Shown here in pieces: positions 1 to 11,400 of a stretch of DNA of 64,000 nucleotides. The position numbers and the translations under genes were made by a program. The notes beneath the pieces are model-generated. The model saw only the letters and a list, made by a program, of their open reading frames with translations, did no database searches and had not been told where the DNA came from. The stretch lies in assembly GCF_021130785.1 (NCBI RefSeq), contig NC_060211.1, positions 25,715,001-25,779,000 of the forward strand, read 5' to 3'. Origin of the DNA: Homalodisca vitripennis (lineage: Eukaryota > Arthropoda > Insecta > Hemiptera > Cicadellidae). Position 1 is the stretch's first letter. Each line of letters begins with the position of its first letter.

Positions 1-1826
1 TACCGAGGTGAAGTGTTCGAGGCCAAGGCTCGCTAATGTGCTTCTTAGCACTAACGAACTTGCGGTTTTGTGAGACTGCAACATCCTCACAACTTGTGCA
101 TTAGGGAAAGTGTCTGGCAGTGTACATACAATACAATATGGTATACATGACTTGCCACTCTCTGACAGTAAAGGCTTATCAATAATTACCGAGGTGAAGT
201 GTCGAGGCCAAGGCTCGCTAATGTGCTTCTTAGCACTAACGAACTTGCGGTTTGTGAGACTGCAACATCCTCACAACTTGTGCATTAGGGAAAGTGTCTG
301 GCAGTGTACATACAATACAATATGGTATACATGACTTGCCACTCTCTGACAGTAAAGGTTTATCAACAATTACCGAGGTGAAGTGTTGAGGCCAAGACTC
401 GCTAATGTGCTTCTTAGCACTAACGAACTTGCGGTTTGTGAGACTGCAACATCCTCACAACTTGTGCATTAGGGAAAGTGTCCGGCAGTGTACATACAAT
501 ACAATATGGTATACATGACTTGCCACTCTCTTACAGTAAAGGTTTATCAATAATTGCCGAGGTGAAGTGTCGAGGCCAAGGCTCGCTAATGTGCTTCTTA
601 GCACTAACATACTTGCGGTTTGTGAGACTGCAACATCCTCACAACTTGTGCATTAGGGAAAGTGTCTGGCAGTGTACATACAATACAATATGGTATATAT
701 GACTTGCCACTCTCTGACAGTAAAGGGTTATCAACAATTACCGAGGTGGAGTGTTGAGGCCAAGACTCGCTAATGTGCTTCTTAGCACTAACGAACTTGC
801 GGTTTTGTGAGACTGCAACATCCTCACAACTTGTGCATTAGTGAAAGTGTCCGGCAGTGTACATACAATACAATATGGTATACATGACTTGCCACTCTCT
901 TACAGTAAAGGTTTATCAATAATTGCCGAGGTGAAGTGTCGAGGCCAAGGCTCGCTAATGTGCTTCTTAGCACTAACATACTTGCGGTTTGTGAGACTGC
1001 AACATCCTCCACAACTTGTGCATTAGGGAAAGTGTCTGGCAGTGTACATACAATACAATATGGTATACATGACTTGCCACTCTCTGACAGTAAAGGGTTA
1101 TCAACAATTACCGAGGTGGAGTGTTGAGGCCAAGACTCGCTAATGTGCTTCTTAGCACTAACGAACTTGCGGTTTGTGAGAGTGCAACATCCTCACAAAT
1201 TGTGCATTAGGGAAAGTGTCTGGCAGTGTATATACAATACCATATGGTATACATGACTTGCCACTCTCTGACAGTAAAGGTTTATCAATAATTGCCGAGG
1301 TGAAGTGTCGAGGCCAAGGCTCGCTAATGTGCTTCTTAGCACTAACATACTTGCGGTTTGTGAGACTGCAACATCCTCCCAACTTGTGCATTAGGGAAAG
1401 TGTCTGGCAGTGTACATACAATACAATATGGTATACATGACTTGCCACTCTCTTACAGTAAAGGGTTATCAACAATTACCGAGGTGAAGTGTTGAGGCCA
1501 AGGCTCGCTAATGTGCTTCTTAGCACTAACGAACTTGCGGTTTGTGAGAGTGCAACATCCTCACAACTTGTGCATTAGGGAAAGTGTCTGGCAGTGTATA
1601 TACAATACCATATGGTATACATGACTTGCCACTCTCTGACAGTAAAGGTTTATCAATAATTGCCGAGGTGAAGTGTCGAGGCCAAGGCTCGCTAATGTGC
1701 TTCTTAGCACTAGTGAACTTGCGGTTAGTGAGACTGCAACATCCTTACAACTTGTGCATTAGGGAAATTCTCTGGCAGAGTACAATACCATATGGTATAC
1801 ATGACTTGCTACTCTCTGACAGTACT
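1..1826. repeat. 184-bp satellite array, dimeric higher-order repeat
   Basis: About ten head-to-tail copies of a roughly 184-bp unit; the array runs off the left edge of the window and ends near 1826. Each unit contains the block GGCAGTGTACATACAATAC and the near-palindrome TATGGTATACAT. Two unit types alternate. One has CAATAATT plus TCGAGGCCAAGGC (near 185, 550, 920, 1290 and 1655). The other has CAACAATT plus TTGAGGCCAAGAC (near 370, 735 and 1105; a variant near 1475). The true higher-order period is therefore 368 bp. Open frames of 60-105 codons in this region are created by the repeat and shift between strands; I do not regard them as genes. Confidence 0.95.
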
Positions 1827-1830
1827 TCAT

Positions 1831-2224
1831 AAGAGGTTCGTTTCATTTAAGCGTTCTGTCAAACAAAAGCGCGAAAAGCAAAACGCATTAGTCTCGAAAT
1901 CCTCTATTCCATGCATAGAGAAATAAATTTTGTTAATAGAGATATGAAATATAAAAAAAAACAATATAGTTTACACGAAATATATAAACACTTGAAATAG
2001 TATGCCCTTTGAATGATAGGTTCGCTGACAGCCTCGTTTACAAAGTCCATAAGGTTAAGTCACATATTTATGATATGTAATCAATTAAAAAGAAATCTAA
2101 AATACACAATATGCTGGAATTGAATAAAAAAACATTGCGCTGTATTCTTTGAGAACGTATATGTAGTTAAACTCATGAAATACGTAATATAATCATACTA
2201 AAAAATTTGGTAATACGTCAAATT
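1831..2224. other. AT-rich spacer
   Basis: No gene or RNA recognised. Near 2018-2036 there is a short match to the GATAGG..TCGCT motif that marks the edge of dispersed family C, probably a decayed fragment. Confidence 0.5.
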
Positions 2225-2470
2225 CGGGATAATTGTTGAGATTACCTAGTAATCAATATTGGAGGATACTCTCGCCTGAGTTTAACAAACCAAGCAATGA
2301 TCGCTGGAGATGCGTTGAGATATATTCAGCTGACTCTAATAGGCGGTGAACACTCGAAAATTTTGATTGAAGAAGTTGTGAGATATTCAATAAGCTCGGG
2401 GAGCCTAATTGGCGGGAGATTTGTGGTGTAATTTGTCAGCCCGAACCTGCGGGGTAGTTCTTGCCTCCCT
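2225..2470 (+). repeat. dispersed repeat family D, copy 1
   Basis: About 245 bp matching 14066-14330 in the same orientation. Shared landmarks in order are GAGTTTAACAAAC, AGGCGGTGAA, TTTGATTGAAGAAGTTG, ATTCAATAAG and AATTGGCGGGAGATTTG. No coding frame is conserved between the copies. It is an interspersed repeat of unknown class; no terminal repeats are visible. Confidence 0.8.
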
Positions 2471-3410
2471 GTTGGAAAGTGATGCACTACTTGATTTTGT
2501 AATTTAGAATTAATTCTATCATACTTTTATTGCTAATTAAGAGCATGGTAATCCTAATTATACTAACTGAATTAGTGAGGTAATCAAGTATATCTAATGT
2601 GGATATGGCTGCAGCATTACACATAATTGTAATCATTCCCACATTAGGATGTAAACAATACTTCGTACATTTATCTCTTTCAATTTATTGTTTACAATTT
2701 GAAAAATATGGTCTTTTGTTCAGAATTTATATTACAACTTAGAGACTCTAGTTACGCATGAGGCTAGAGTTCTATGTTCATTAAGACGTTACTGATTATC
2801 TTGTACGATTTAAGGAAACTCAAGGTAATGAAGGTACTATATAGAGATCTCACACTCATTCTGCACAAGAGCCGTCTCTTAAAAATATTTCAGAAGCATT
2901 ATGGTTAAAAAATGTAAATATTTAACTGAAAAAAATGCAATTTTATCGGATTTTTAAGGTGCACACACAAAAAGCTGCATTTAGTTTCTGATAAAGTAAA
3001 CAAAGTACGCCAGACCACGTGTTGCATAAAAGGATTCGCTACATTTCGACACTACTCCCACGCATCCTTATGGAATTTAGTTCATCCCACTGTACGATAA
3101 ACGGTTTGATCGTCAGAATGTGTTGGAAGTTGTCCTGTAAATACCAGGATCCAGTCCTACACCCTTGGATCCAGCGCTGTATGAAAGTCAGGGATGAATC
3201 CTTGACGTCATGCTGGCCATTCGAGGAACATTCTATGGAAGAGCATACACCATGAATAGAACTTTGTCTTGCCTATGTAGAAATATAGTTTACAGTATAG
3301 CAATTACAGATTGCGTCGTCCCGCACGTACGCACCTACACTCAAGAGCGCAGAGGGTTAGGACCTGTGCAAGACTAGAACCTGCAGTTTTCCGTCCTCAG
3401 TAAAAATCAT
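2471..3410. other. unassigned sequence with a short ORF
   Basis: Mostly AT-rich. A 78-codon plus-strand frame at 3019-3255 lies in more balanced base composition, but it has no motif I recognise and no supporting context, so it is not called as a gene. From about 3300 the sequence becomes more GC-rich and leads into the inverted repeat at 3411. Confidence 0.4.
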
Positions 3411-3621
3411 TACAGTAGGAGCCACGAAAGAGTGCAGTTGATGGTGACCAATATAATGGACAGACCCGTGCGACGTTGCCATACAACACGTCAACTGCCG
3501 CCCAGCACGGAGTCCTGCGGTTATAGTTTTGGCAACGTCGCTCAGTCCTAATTGGCTGCTCCAAGGTCACCCGTCAAATAGGCTCCTCCCTCAACTGCAC
3601 TCTCTGGTGATCCATACTGTA
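3411..3621. repeat. imperfect inverted repeat (hairpin/MITE-like)
   Basis: The two halves are imperfect reverse complements around a GC-rich centre. Paired landmarks are TACAGT (3411) with ACTGTA (3616), AGAGTGCAGTTGA (near 3429) with TCAACTGCACTCT (near 3591), GGTGACC with GGTCACC, and GCGACGTTGCCA (3470) with TGGCAACGTCGC (3530). The arms are about 70-80 bp. It could be an old foldback element. A 64-codon frame at 3529-3723 overlaps it and is not considered a gene. Confidence 0.65.
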
Positions 3622-3827
3622 CACTCAAGACTAAACAGTAGTCTACTCTGTGACAATTTCAGTCTATATACGTTGTTTGGTAACATTGTTCTTGTTCTGG
3701 TGATTACAATCTGTATGTACTAATCACTTCAAGATGACTTAACAAATAACAAAAATTTGGGTGAGACCGGGGTGGTGCACTGGGGAACTTATAAGGCAGG
3801 AATTCGGTCATTCCTAATACTCTGGAC

Positions 3828-3828
<1 letters not shown>

Positions 3829-3878
<50 letters not shown>

Positions 3879-3907
3879 CGTGCGTGTGTGTGTGTGTCTC
3901 TGTGTGT

Positions 3908-3971
<64 letters not shown>
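3829..3971. repeat. (TG)n microsatellite
   Basis: About 143 bp of near-perfect TG dinucleotide, interrupted by a short CGCGCGTGCGTGCG block near 3871 and two TCTC breaks. Alternating purine-pyrimidine of this length can adopt Z-DNA. All His/Thr and Val/Cys frames over it are translation artefacts. Confidence 0.98.
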
Positions 3972-3972
<1 letters not shown>

Positions 3973-6196
3973 GATGCCCAGCCGGTAGCTGCCAACGATA
4001 TAATACAAATTTAGAATCCATAACTCAATTCGTTCATTAGATATCATTCAAGTAAAAGTCATCACCTACGCTCACTCCCGTGAACAGATTTGCACCATTA
4101 TCGAACTCGATCTCGGACATGTGGAAATAAATGTCCGTTCAAAATTTTAAGTCTATAGCTATAATTCGCTTTCAAGATGTTCCACGAACAGAGAAAAGAA
4201 ATATTGCCAACCTTGTGTGATTGGCTTAGCTACCGCTCAGTCAATTAATAGAATATAGCATCCATTTTGGATTTGCCAATACTGTAAGAGTTAGCTTGGA
4301 ATGCCCCTATAAGAATCTATCTATAACTTGTTTCTGTCTTATTGAAATTAATTGGTCTAGCAATAGATTCTAAATAGACTCTAAATAACGAATATGCTGG
4401 CCATCAATAAGAGTATACTAGGCAAATGTTAAATAAATTAATATTCCAATATGCAGCTATAGTAGTATATTTGATATCTAAAACTAGAATTCAAACTTTT
4501 ACTCGGAAACTACAACAGAAGTAGTTTTATTTACTTTGACTGTTATATATTATGTTGTAATTTTTATGTTTTACTATAAATTAGTAGAATTCTACAATAC
4601 ATTTTGGAATTCACAATCGAAGGGTCTTGAAAAATAAAGAGAAATGGAATATGCATAATTTTAGTAAATTATGCAACTATATAGACTATATTATCTCAGT
4701 AAATCATTTTCATGGATGGCGAAGTTCCAGTTTATCCTTCCCCCAAATGAATATCTTTAGACTAAGCTGCCAAGTTGATCAAATCGGTCATGATCAAATC
4801 ACCTGATAATGCAATATATTAATTTTCTTCGTGGAATACGTCGAACTGATAGAATAGGTTATTAGAAGTACGATTTCATGAATTATATCATCATTAAAAA
4901 TTTTTCGTACAGTGTACAATCATTTTTGTTATATCTATTCATTAGTAGGTATTTTAATTGATTTTTATATTTACGTTAAATTCCAATCCTCGAAGCGTAA
5001 TTCTTTTTTGTAATATTAGGTTGAAAACGTTCGAAAATATATCATCCATACAGATAAAGATACAGGTTTCAGCTAATTTAATTAGCGAGTCTAATGTTGT
5101 ACATGGCTGTTCTTTAAATCCAAAATAAATATTCAATGTGTGATCTATGCATATACCACATTATACGTATTTTAAATATTATTAATGTTATTGTTTATTA
5201 GGGTTTTGCACTCAAGTTTATTTACAAACAGCTAACAAATATGTTTTTTTATGGAACTAACAATATTAAAGATTTTTTTAGATGCTCTTTCAAAAAAGAA
5301 AAAAATACTCCTGATTGCCGATGTCTATACATATTCTGCTCGTCCTTATAGGTAACAAAAAGACGTGGTAGTCCTGGCAGTAAATAGAAATAATGCAGTA
5401 GCCGAGGAGAGACATGCCTGGTTGTCTTGGAATTTAAACAGAAACTTCGCCAAAGAAAAAGATTAATCGTCAGCAGCGCTATTTTTGGTGGAGCCCGAAA
5501 TGGGAAAGTATAGAAATATGACATTTTTTACTATACGATACATTATTTTTATTATCTTTAAACACTAAAATCCATCCGTCAGAGACTTAAATAAACGTTA
5601 CATCAGCGAAAGATAACCATATACAGTCCGAATATTGGTTTTAAAGTGGCAATTTTCAGTCTCTGTGTAGTTCTCTGACATCTATATAACTAATTTTATG
5701 TATCTGATTTAAGTGTGCTAAGTTAAGAAAAATGTGACCTGAGAATAGACATGTTTACATTTTAAACTTTTTTAATGCCATATCATTTCGACATCCACCA
5801 TAAATAGCACGGCTGGCGATCCATTTCAGCTTAGAAGAAATTCCTGTATCACTTTCAGGAAAATATCAGGTTATGCGCTTATACAACGAAGATTGGTTCT
5901 CAGCTTCTACCCTAATACATTTAACGATAACTATAATTTCAGTATTGAAACTAAGTTCATTAAATCTTTCATCAGTACTGTATGCATTAGTAGTTTGAAT
6001 GTTGTAAGCACAACCACTTCAAATATTTATTATTAGGTTAATTTCCTGACAGGGCACCTATGTCTCTTTAATAGGGCATTACTCCTCCTTTGTGCCCGCG
6101 GTATTCGTACTCGAAAATTATGCATAAGTCCTTTTTAAACTTGAATGTAGAGTGTACGTCCTTTATTACGATCCCTGTGTAGTATTAGTATATTTT
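3972..6196. other. AT-rich spacer with family C fragment
   Basis: No gene supported. Around 4080-4160 the order ATCGAACTCG, GTGGAAATAAATG, AAATTTTAAGTCTATAGCT matches a decayed family C monomer. A 91-codon minus-strand frame at 5249-5524 has no recognisable domain. Near 5470-5490 the string CGCTATTTTTGGTGGAG resembles CGCTATTTTTCGTTGAAG near 46898, so another low-copy repeat may lie here. Confidence 0.4.
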
Positions 6197-6640
6197 TTAG
6201 TCAGGATAACAGGATTTCGGACGTTTGCCATTGTTATATGTTACAAAAGGTATAACACAACGTTTCGAGGAAAGAGCCGACATCGAGTTTCGTGTTAGAA
6301 TCCCACTTTCATCCGTGCCGGTGTGATGTGTGATTGTGTTTCTCGTACTCGTGACTTGTGCTCGGGACTTGCATTCTCTGCAGTGACAATTCCTAGACGA
6401 CTCCAAGCAGCTTTTGGATATGTTTGTACCCTTTACTTTCCCTTCTTTTCTTCTTTCTGTTCTTAAATTTTAATGTACTGATGCCTCCTCCACCTGACGA
6501 AGTGTATAGATTCCAATCTTCGAAACGTTGCTTTATATCTTTCGTAATATTTATAACTATGGCAAAAGTCCGAACTCCTTTTATCCTGTCAACCTTTCTT
6601 TGGCTATATCAAACTTTAAGCAAAGAATTTCTTTAGTATT
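6197..6640 (+). mobile_element. family B non-autonomous element with inverted ends
   Basis: About 440 bp. The left end (from about 6202, GATAACAGGATTTCGGACG) is an inverted match to the right end (about 6520-6590, ending in ATCCTGTC) over roughly 65 bp, so the element folds back. A second copy without the left inverted end is at 45600-45872. A CTGACGA...CGAAAC module lies just before the right end. About 40 bp continue beyond the right inverted arm (CTTTCTTTGGC...AAGCAAAG). It encodes no protein. The layout parallels family A. It may be a non-autonomous PLE derivative, which is an inference. Confidence 0.7.
6494..6535 (+). ncRNA. hammerhead-like core, family B copy 1
   Basis: CTGACGA at 6494-6500 is followed by a weak stem-loop (AGATTCCAATCT) and GAAAC at 6522-6526. 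This is the order of the conserved hammerhead core (CUGANGA, stem II, GAAA). Stem II is poorer here than in the copy at 45777, and stems I and III are not convincing, so this copy is probably inactive. Confidence 0.4.
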
Positions 6641-6659
6641 TAGCCCTAGAATTTTATCA

Positions 6660-7090
6660 ATTCAATCTAATCAGTAGTCTATCTCTCATCAGTTATCTCT
6701 GGTCAGTCGCAGGTGGTTAGTAGACGAATGAAGACGTATTGTGACCTGTATTCCGTATTTCAGTTTTAATGATTAGTGTTGTTTATAGTTTTAAGTGCAC
6801 TTAGTGTGATTAAGTGTATGTTTATAGAGTTAGTGAAGTTGACAAAAAACATGGTGGTTGTGATTCCAGACTTAGGCGTGCCACAACGCTTTGGTAAGAT
6901 TTGTTTATTTTAACCTAGTTTGTAATTATGTATTAGGTTAGTTCTTTACCTGAAGAAGATATCAGATTGCAGATCTCGAAATGTAGTGTTACTGATTTCT
7001 TGTTTCACTGAACGATGTCAAATGGCCGGAAAAATCCTGCTTCCTTCACAATCCTTCCATCGTCAAAAATAACCTTCAAACACAGTTGTG
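6660..7090 (+). mobile_element. family A non-autonomous element, copy 1
   Basis: Same orientation as 44215-44655 and reverse orientation to 13493-13865. Shared landmarks are CTGGTCAGTCG, TGGTTAGTAGACGAATG, TGTGACCTGTATTC, CATGGTGGTTGTGATTCC, the hammerhead-like module, then AACGATG..AAATG.CCGGAAAAATCCTG and ACAATCCTTCCAT. It is non-coding. The right end near 7083 (CCTTCAAACA) agrees with the other copies. Confidence 0.8.
6950..6991 (+). ncRNA. hammerhead-like core, family A copy 1
   Basis: CTGAAGA at 6950-6956, an imperfect stem II (AGATATC/AGATCTC) and GAAAT at 6978-6982. The last core-adjacent base and one stem base differ from the sister copies at 13585-13627 and 44520, so this copy looks mutated. 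Confidence 0.45.
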
Positions 7091-8407
7091 CCTGATACAA
7101 TAAATTTGGCCCCTTTGAGTGACAACTCCATCCCACTGTTTTCCCTTTCACCACTGCAAACATGCCGCACCTTGAACATATATCACTGTAAACATGCCAG
7201 GGAGATCTCACTTTCCAGTGTCTCACTAGCACACATTAACGTTTTATTGGTTAATTTGGATTTTATAGCAATACTTACAACACAGTCAGTGGGTTGAATT
7301 ACTCTTTGTACTATCAGTTGCAAAAGCTTCATGATATTTGATATTTTCTAAAATCTACACTTAAAATTGTATACTAGTCTATTTAAATTTAAATAATGCC
7401 TTATCGTAATTCAAAAACATAAATAGGTATTTTCTATTATTTGATTAAAGAAAAGTCACAATTATCCAATAATTTTATTATTTTCACACGAGGCCTTTCG
7501 ACATCAAAGATACCATGTCAGGTGTGAATAAAAAATTTGAAATAATATAAATATTTTACAATTTAAAACAAGTATCATCTGAATAAATCTTAATACAATA
7601 TTTGTTTAATTAAAAGTAAAATAAAATAAAAATTAATATATGTATAAAAGAGTTTAGTTATATTTTAAAGTCATATACTTCAATAAATAACTATATATAG
7701 TTATTTAACTAATTTGATAAAACATTTACGCTTAATAAATTCAGTACTTATAACATCCACAGAATTGATATGACCTTACTGTTTACAGAGAAAAATATAG
7801 AAACTTAATGATATCTGTTAGCCATTCAAAAATAAACTTAGATAAGTTTACGACTTCTGGAAATGTGTCACCTTATCGTGTTGTATACATGTGAGATGCC
7901 ATCACGTATGCTGTATGTGTATAACACGAGTATGTCCAAGTGTATAACAAGCTCTAGCACTTGCCCAAGTCTGAGGTGCGGACTGAGGCTGAAATGCTGG
8001 TACCAGCAGTTGAGGGCATTATACTAATCACAGCACCACAACTTGACGGCCGAACTGTGTTAATAATTAATTCCTTCTTGCCAGAAGTGGTTCTACTCAA
8101 AGTTAGCGAGACCCAGAAACTGCTACGTCAGAAACAGTAGTACTAACCGGGTAGTACTGACTGGTTAGTATTATCAGTCAGTATGGTATACAGTAGTCAC
8201 TGGTTCCACTCTTAGGAAATTGTATTTCCCCAATTTGTGTGTGAAGGAGAGATTGAGTGGTCTTTCTTTTAGGATCTTGAGGAAATCTTAAGGCATAAGC
8301 GTAATCAAAGAAAGAACCACACAAAGTAATTGTACATATGTTATTACGATAATTGAGAGTGAGATCATTGCAATGTGAGCGCATACTATCGCTAAGTTAA
8401 GATATTT
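7091..8407. other. AT-rich spacer
   Basis: No gene, RNA or clear repeat recognised. Short frames near 7005-7297 and 8178-8384 have no motif and unremarkable composition. Confidence 0.5.
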
Positions 8408-8600
8408 TTTTTTGGCTGAGCGTTAGCGAAGTAGAGCTTGAAAAATGTTTATTTCTGTCTGTCTATCCACACGATATCTTCGTAAAACAATTTGAAGTAT
8501 AAACTGCAGGCTAAAATTTTCCTTGAAGCTTCATTTTTGTACCCGGAACACTGAATTCGATGATGGTGCATTTCTGTTCCTAGAATTTGGCTGATTATAG
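8408..8600. repeat. family C fragment
   Basis: Begins with GGCTGAGCGTTAGCGAAG, the inverse of the CTTCGCTAACGCTCAGC edge seen at 26007-26026. CTGTCTGTCTATCCACACGATATCTTCG and AGCTTCATTT follow. The same order recurs at 24345-24510. It is a decayed interspersed repeat whose two edges appear in opposite orientation at different sites. Confidence 0.6.
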
Positions 8601-8684
8601 ATGCAAGTAATTTATATTAGATGTTATTGATCCTATTTTTACTTTTTAATATGTGCAAACTAATTTACCTCCAGCTAATTACAC

Positions 8685-9110
8685 TCACTATTGGTTTTTA
8701 TTCACAACTGGTTTACGCTCACAGCTATTTTATACTCAAAGCTGGTCGTAAAATAGTTTACACTAACATCTGGTCGCTATAGAAACTGGTTTACACTCAC
8801 ACTTGGTCTCCACTCACAGATGGTTTACACCCCAAGCTGGTTTACAGTCATAGTTGGTCACACTCACAACCGGTTTACACTTATCTTCCCATTTGGTTTA
8901 AACTCTCATCTGGTTTACATTCACAAGTTGGTTACATTGACGAGTGGTTTATAATAATGGCTTGTTTATAGTCACAGCTGGTTAAACATTCACTTTCAAA
9001 TTATAACTTTACACTTATAGCCAATTTGAACCCGAAACAGATTTACACTCATGTCTGGTTTAACTCAAAGCTGATTTGTACTTAAATCTGGTTTACACGG
9101 GATTCTCTAT
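8685..9110. repeat. degenerate minisatellite, CTGGTTTACACTCACA-like
   Basis: More than fifteen loosely spaced variants of a 17-20 bp motif close to CTGGTTTACACTCACA. Individual units differ by substitutions and small indels. No coding potential. Confidence 0.8.
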
Positions 9111-10314
9111 TTATATTTTCATTGTACATTACGAAGCAACTTTAATTTTTAACAATTAATTCTGTATGAAATAATAATACATTTACAAGAACGGTTGATA
9201 ACTTTCGGAAAATGTTCTGCAAGAAACGATGCTTTATTTAATAAGGTCTAATAATAAAAAAGCGATGGATCTGATGGAAAAAATTAACAAGCGAATTAAA
9301 TATGAGATTATTTTAATCTAAGCAATCTGGTTGTTTGGTACTTGGCCTTTGTAGCATACACATGTAAGCGATTCGAAGTTGAAATTGTAGTTCACAAAAA
9401 GAGTTCACAGTCAAAGAGTGAACAAATAGTTGCACGCCGGGCGTTGGAAAACAAAACAAACAACCAACACCGCACCACGCGTCTCCGCTCCGAATACCGT
9501 AGTGGCCGGCACAAGATTAAATCGAGATTAATTTTCAATCTGCTGTTTGTTTTTTTTGTAGGGTAAAGTTGGCAGTGGGTGCGTTTGAAACGAGAATGGT
9601 AATAAGGTGAAAGGTAAGGTAATTAAATGTATGACATTTTAAGAATGAATCATGTATATTGTTTACAAAATTTTTTATATTAATGCAATTTTAGGGAGAA
9701 AATAGTTAATTTGCAGTGCTAGCCCACTAGGTTACTTCAGTAGGACCGATTAGGGCCGCCACACCCTTTCAAACCTGTCGTTAGACCAGCCTCAGTACTG
9801 TCAGCATGAGATGTTCTCTGAGCAATTGCTTATCGGCCGTAGAAAGCGTTGCAGCTAACGTATTCGATATGCATTAATGCGTTTATAACTTTAATGTCAA
9901 ATGTAATGTAACAAATAGTTTTTAAAATTAGGAAGAAAATGAACAGATACACAACAATTATTATGTATTTTCTTTTGTTAGTTATATAAATATTATACAA
10001 ACTAAACTAAAAACCTAATGTACCTTACTATGTTTAGTAAAAATTAAGGTAAGAATTGTGCATCGTAACAGTTGAAGTATACGGGTTTCAGTAGCACAAG
10101 TAAACCTAGTCTGGGCCTAATTTAGATGAAATGGTCTCATTCTGAGGTAAAGTGATAAAATTGACAGGCTTCTACTTAATAATTTCGTAACAAAAAATAA
10201 ATAAAAAACATATTACACAAATGTAAAAACTTATTATAATTGTTAATAATAATATTATTGTGTAAAGGGGTAATTAACCTAAAAAACCATACAAATTAAC
10301 ATAATATATTTCTA
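9111..10314. other. spacer with small GC-rich pocket
   Basis: No gene supported. A 74-codon plus frame at 9342-9566 covers a GC-richer pocket (about 9430-9515) containing CACCACGCGTCTCCGCTCC. It has no homology I recognise. It could be part of a promoter, an untranslated exon or an old repeat; the sequence alone does not decide. Confidence 0.35.
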
Positions 10315-10600
10315 CTTGTATATAAATAAATGTTTGTCTGCATGTCCTTTATAGACTCTACTTTTTGACCATTCATTATGAAAATTTTTATGTATATACA
10401 TTTTTTCACGTAGAAGGATTATATGCTATGTCCATTGATGTAACTAATCGCCAGGAAACGCTGCAAAATATAAAAGTTGCCAAAGCGCCTGCACATTTTA
10501 AACAGCAATTATGAGACAGTTACATATATTGAATAGTCAAACGCTATTTGAAGGCACAATTCACGTTGGTAACTTCTTGAAAAATATCATTTGACTAACT
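10315..10600 (+). mobile_element. Helitron-like element fragment
   Basis: Opens with TATATAAATAAATGTTTGTCTG, a CCTTTATAGACTC block and a TTTTTGACCATTC block, then TATGCTATGTCCATTG. It continues with GCAAAATATAAAAGTTGCC, GAGACAGTTACATATATTG and CGCTATTTGAAGGC. The same order occurs at 41685-42165, which ends in CTAG. Here the CTAG terminus is not seen, so the right end is lost or diverged. Confidence 0.65.
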
Positions 10601-10719
10601 TTACGTTTTTTGTTTTCGTTACCCATAAGACTTTGTACAGATTTAAGAATGTTACTTTTTAATTTAATACTCTTATACGCATTGATCCCAAATCCAATAA
10701 AGATTTTTTAGGACAAACA

Positions 10720-11400
10720 GGTATCTTCGAAGGATATGTAAGAAGGATTATCGTACATATAGACGTTATGATTCCACATTCCTCATGGTTCTTTTTGGTC
10801 AAAAACGTACCTATGACCCAAGTTTCTTGTATCTAGGATCTTTTCAGCAAAGGTTATCGCACAGATGGGCGTTTTAATCCCAAAATTTAATAGCGTGCCT
10901 ATGATCCAAGTTCCACATCTCAAGTATATTTTCAGGAAAGGGTTATCGTACAGATGGACGTTGTAATCCCAAATTCAATAGCGTGCCTATGATCCAAGTT
11001 CCACATCTCAAGTATATTTTCATGAAGGGTTATCGTACAGATGGACGTTTTAATTCTAAATTCAATAGCGTGCCTATGATCCAAGTTCCACATCTGAAGG
11101 ATATTTTCAGGAAGGGTTATCGTACAGATGGACGTTGTGCTCCCAAATTCAATAGCGTGCCTATGATCCAAGTTGCACATCTCAAGTATATTTTCATGAA
11201 GGGTTATCGTACAGATGGACGTTTTTTAATTCCAAATTCAGTAGCGTGCCTATGATCCAAGTTCCACATCTCAAGGATATTTTCAGGAAGGGTTATCGTA
11301 CAGATGGACGTTGTGCTCCCAAATTCAATGTTCTTCTTATTTGGACAAAGAGGTAACTATGATCTAAGTTTCTTGTCTCAAGGGTTTTCACACAAATGGA
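10720..11400. repeat. 88-bp tandem repeat
   Basis: About seven copies of an 87-91 bp unit containing GGGTTATCGTACAGATGGACG, AATTCAATAGCGTGCCTATG and ATCCAAGTTCCACATCTC. The central copies (about 10860-11320) are near identical; the outer ones decay. Frames over it (10932-11180 minus, 10983-11255 plus) are periodic and not genes. Confidence 0.93.

Noticed and set aside
110..1832. Recurrent 74-codon frames in the 184-bp satellite
   Set aside because: The frames span more than one unit and exist only because the unit has few stops. Variants break them in other units, and the opposite strand is equally open.
3704..4047. His-Thr and Cys-Val repeat frames up to 105 codons
   Set aside because: Direct translation of the TG microsatellite.
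9342..9566. 74-codon ORF in a GC-richer pocket
   Set aside because: No motif, and low complexity at both ends. Not enough to call a gene.
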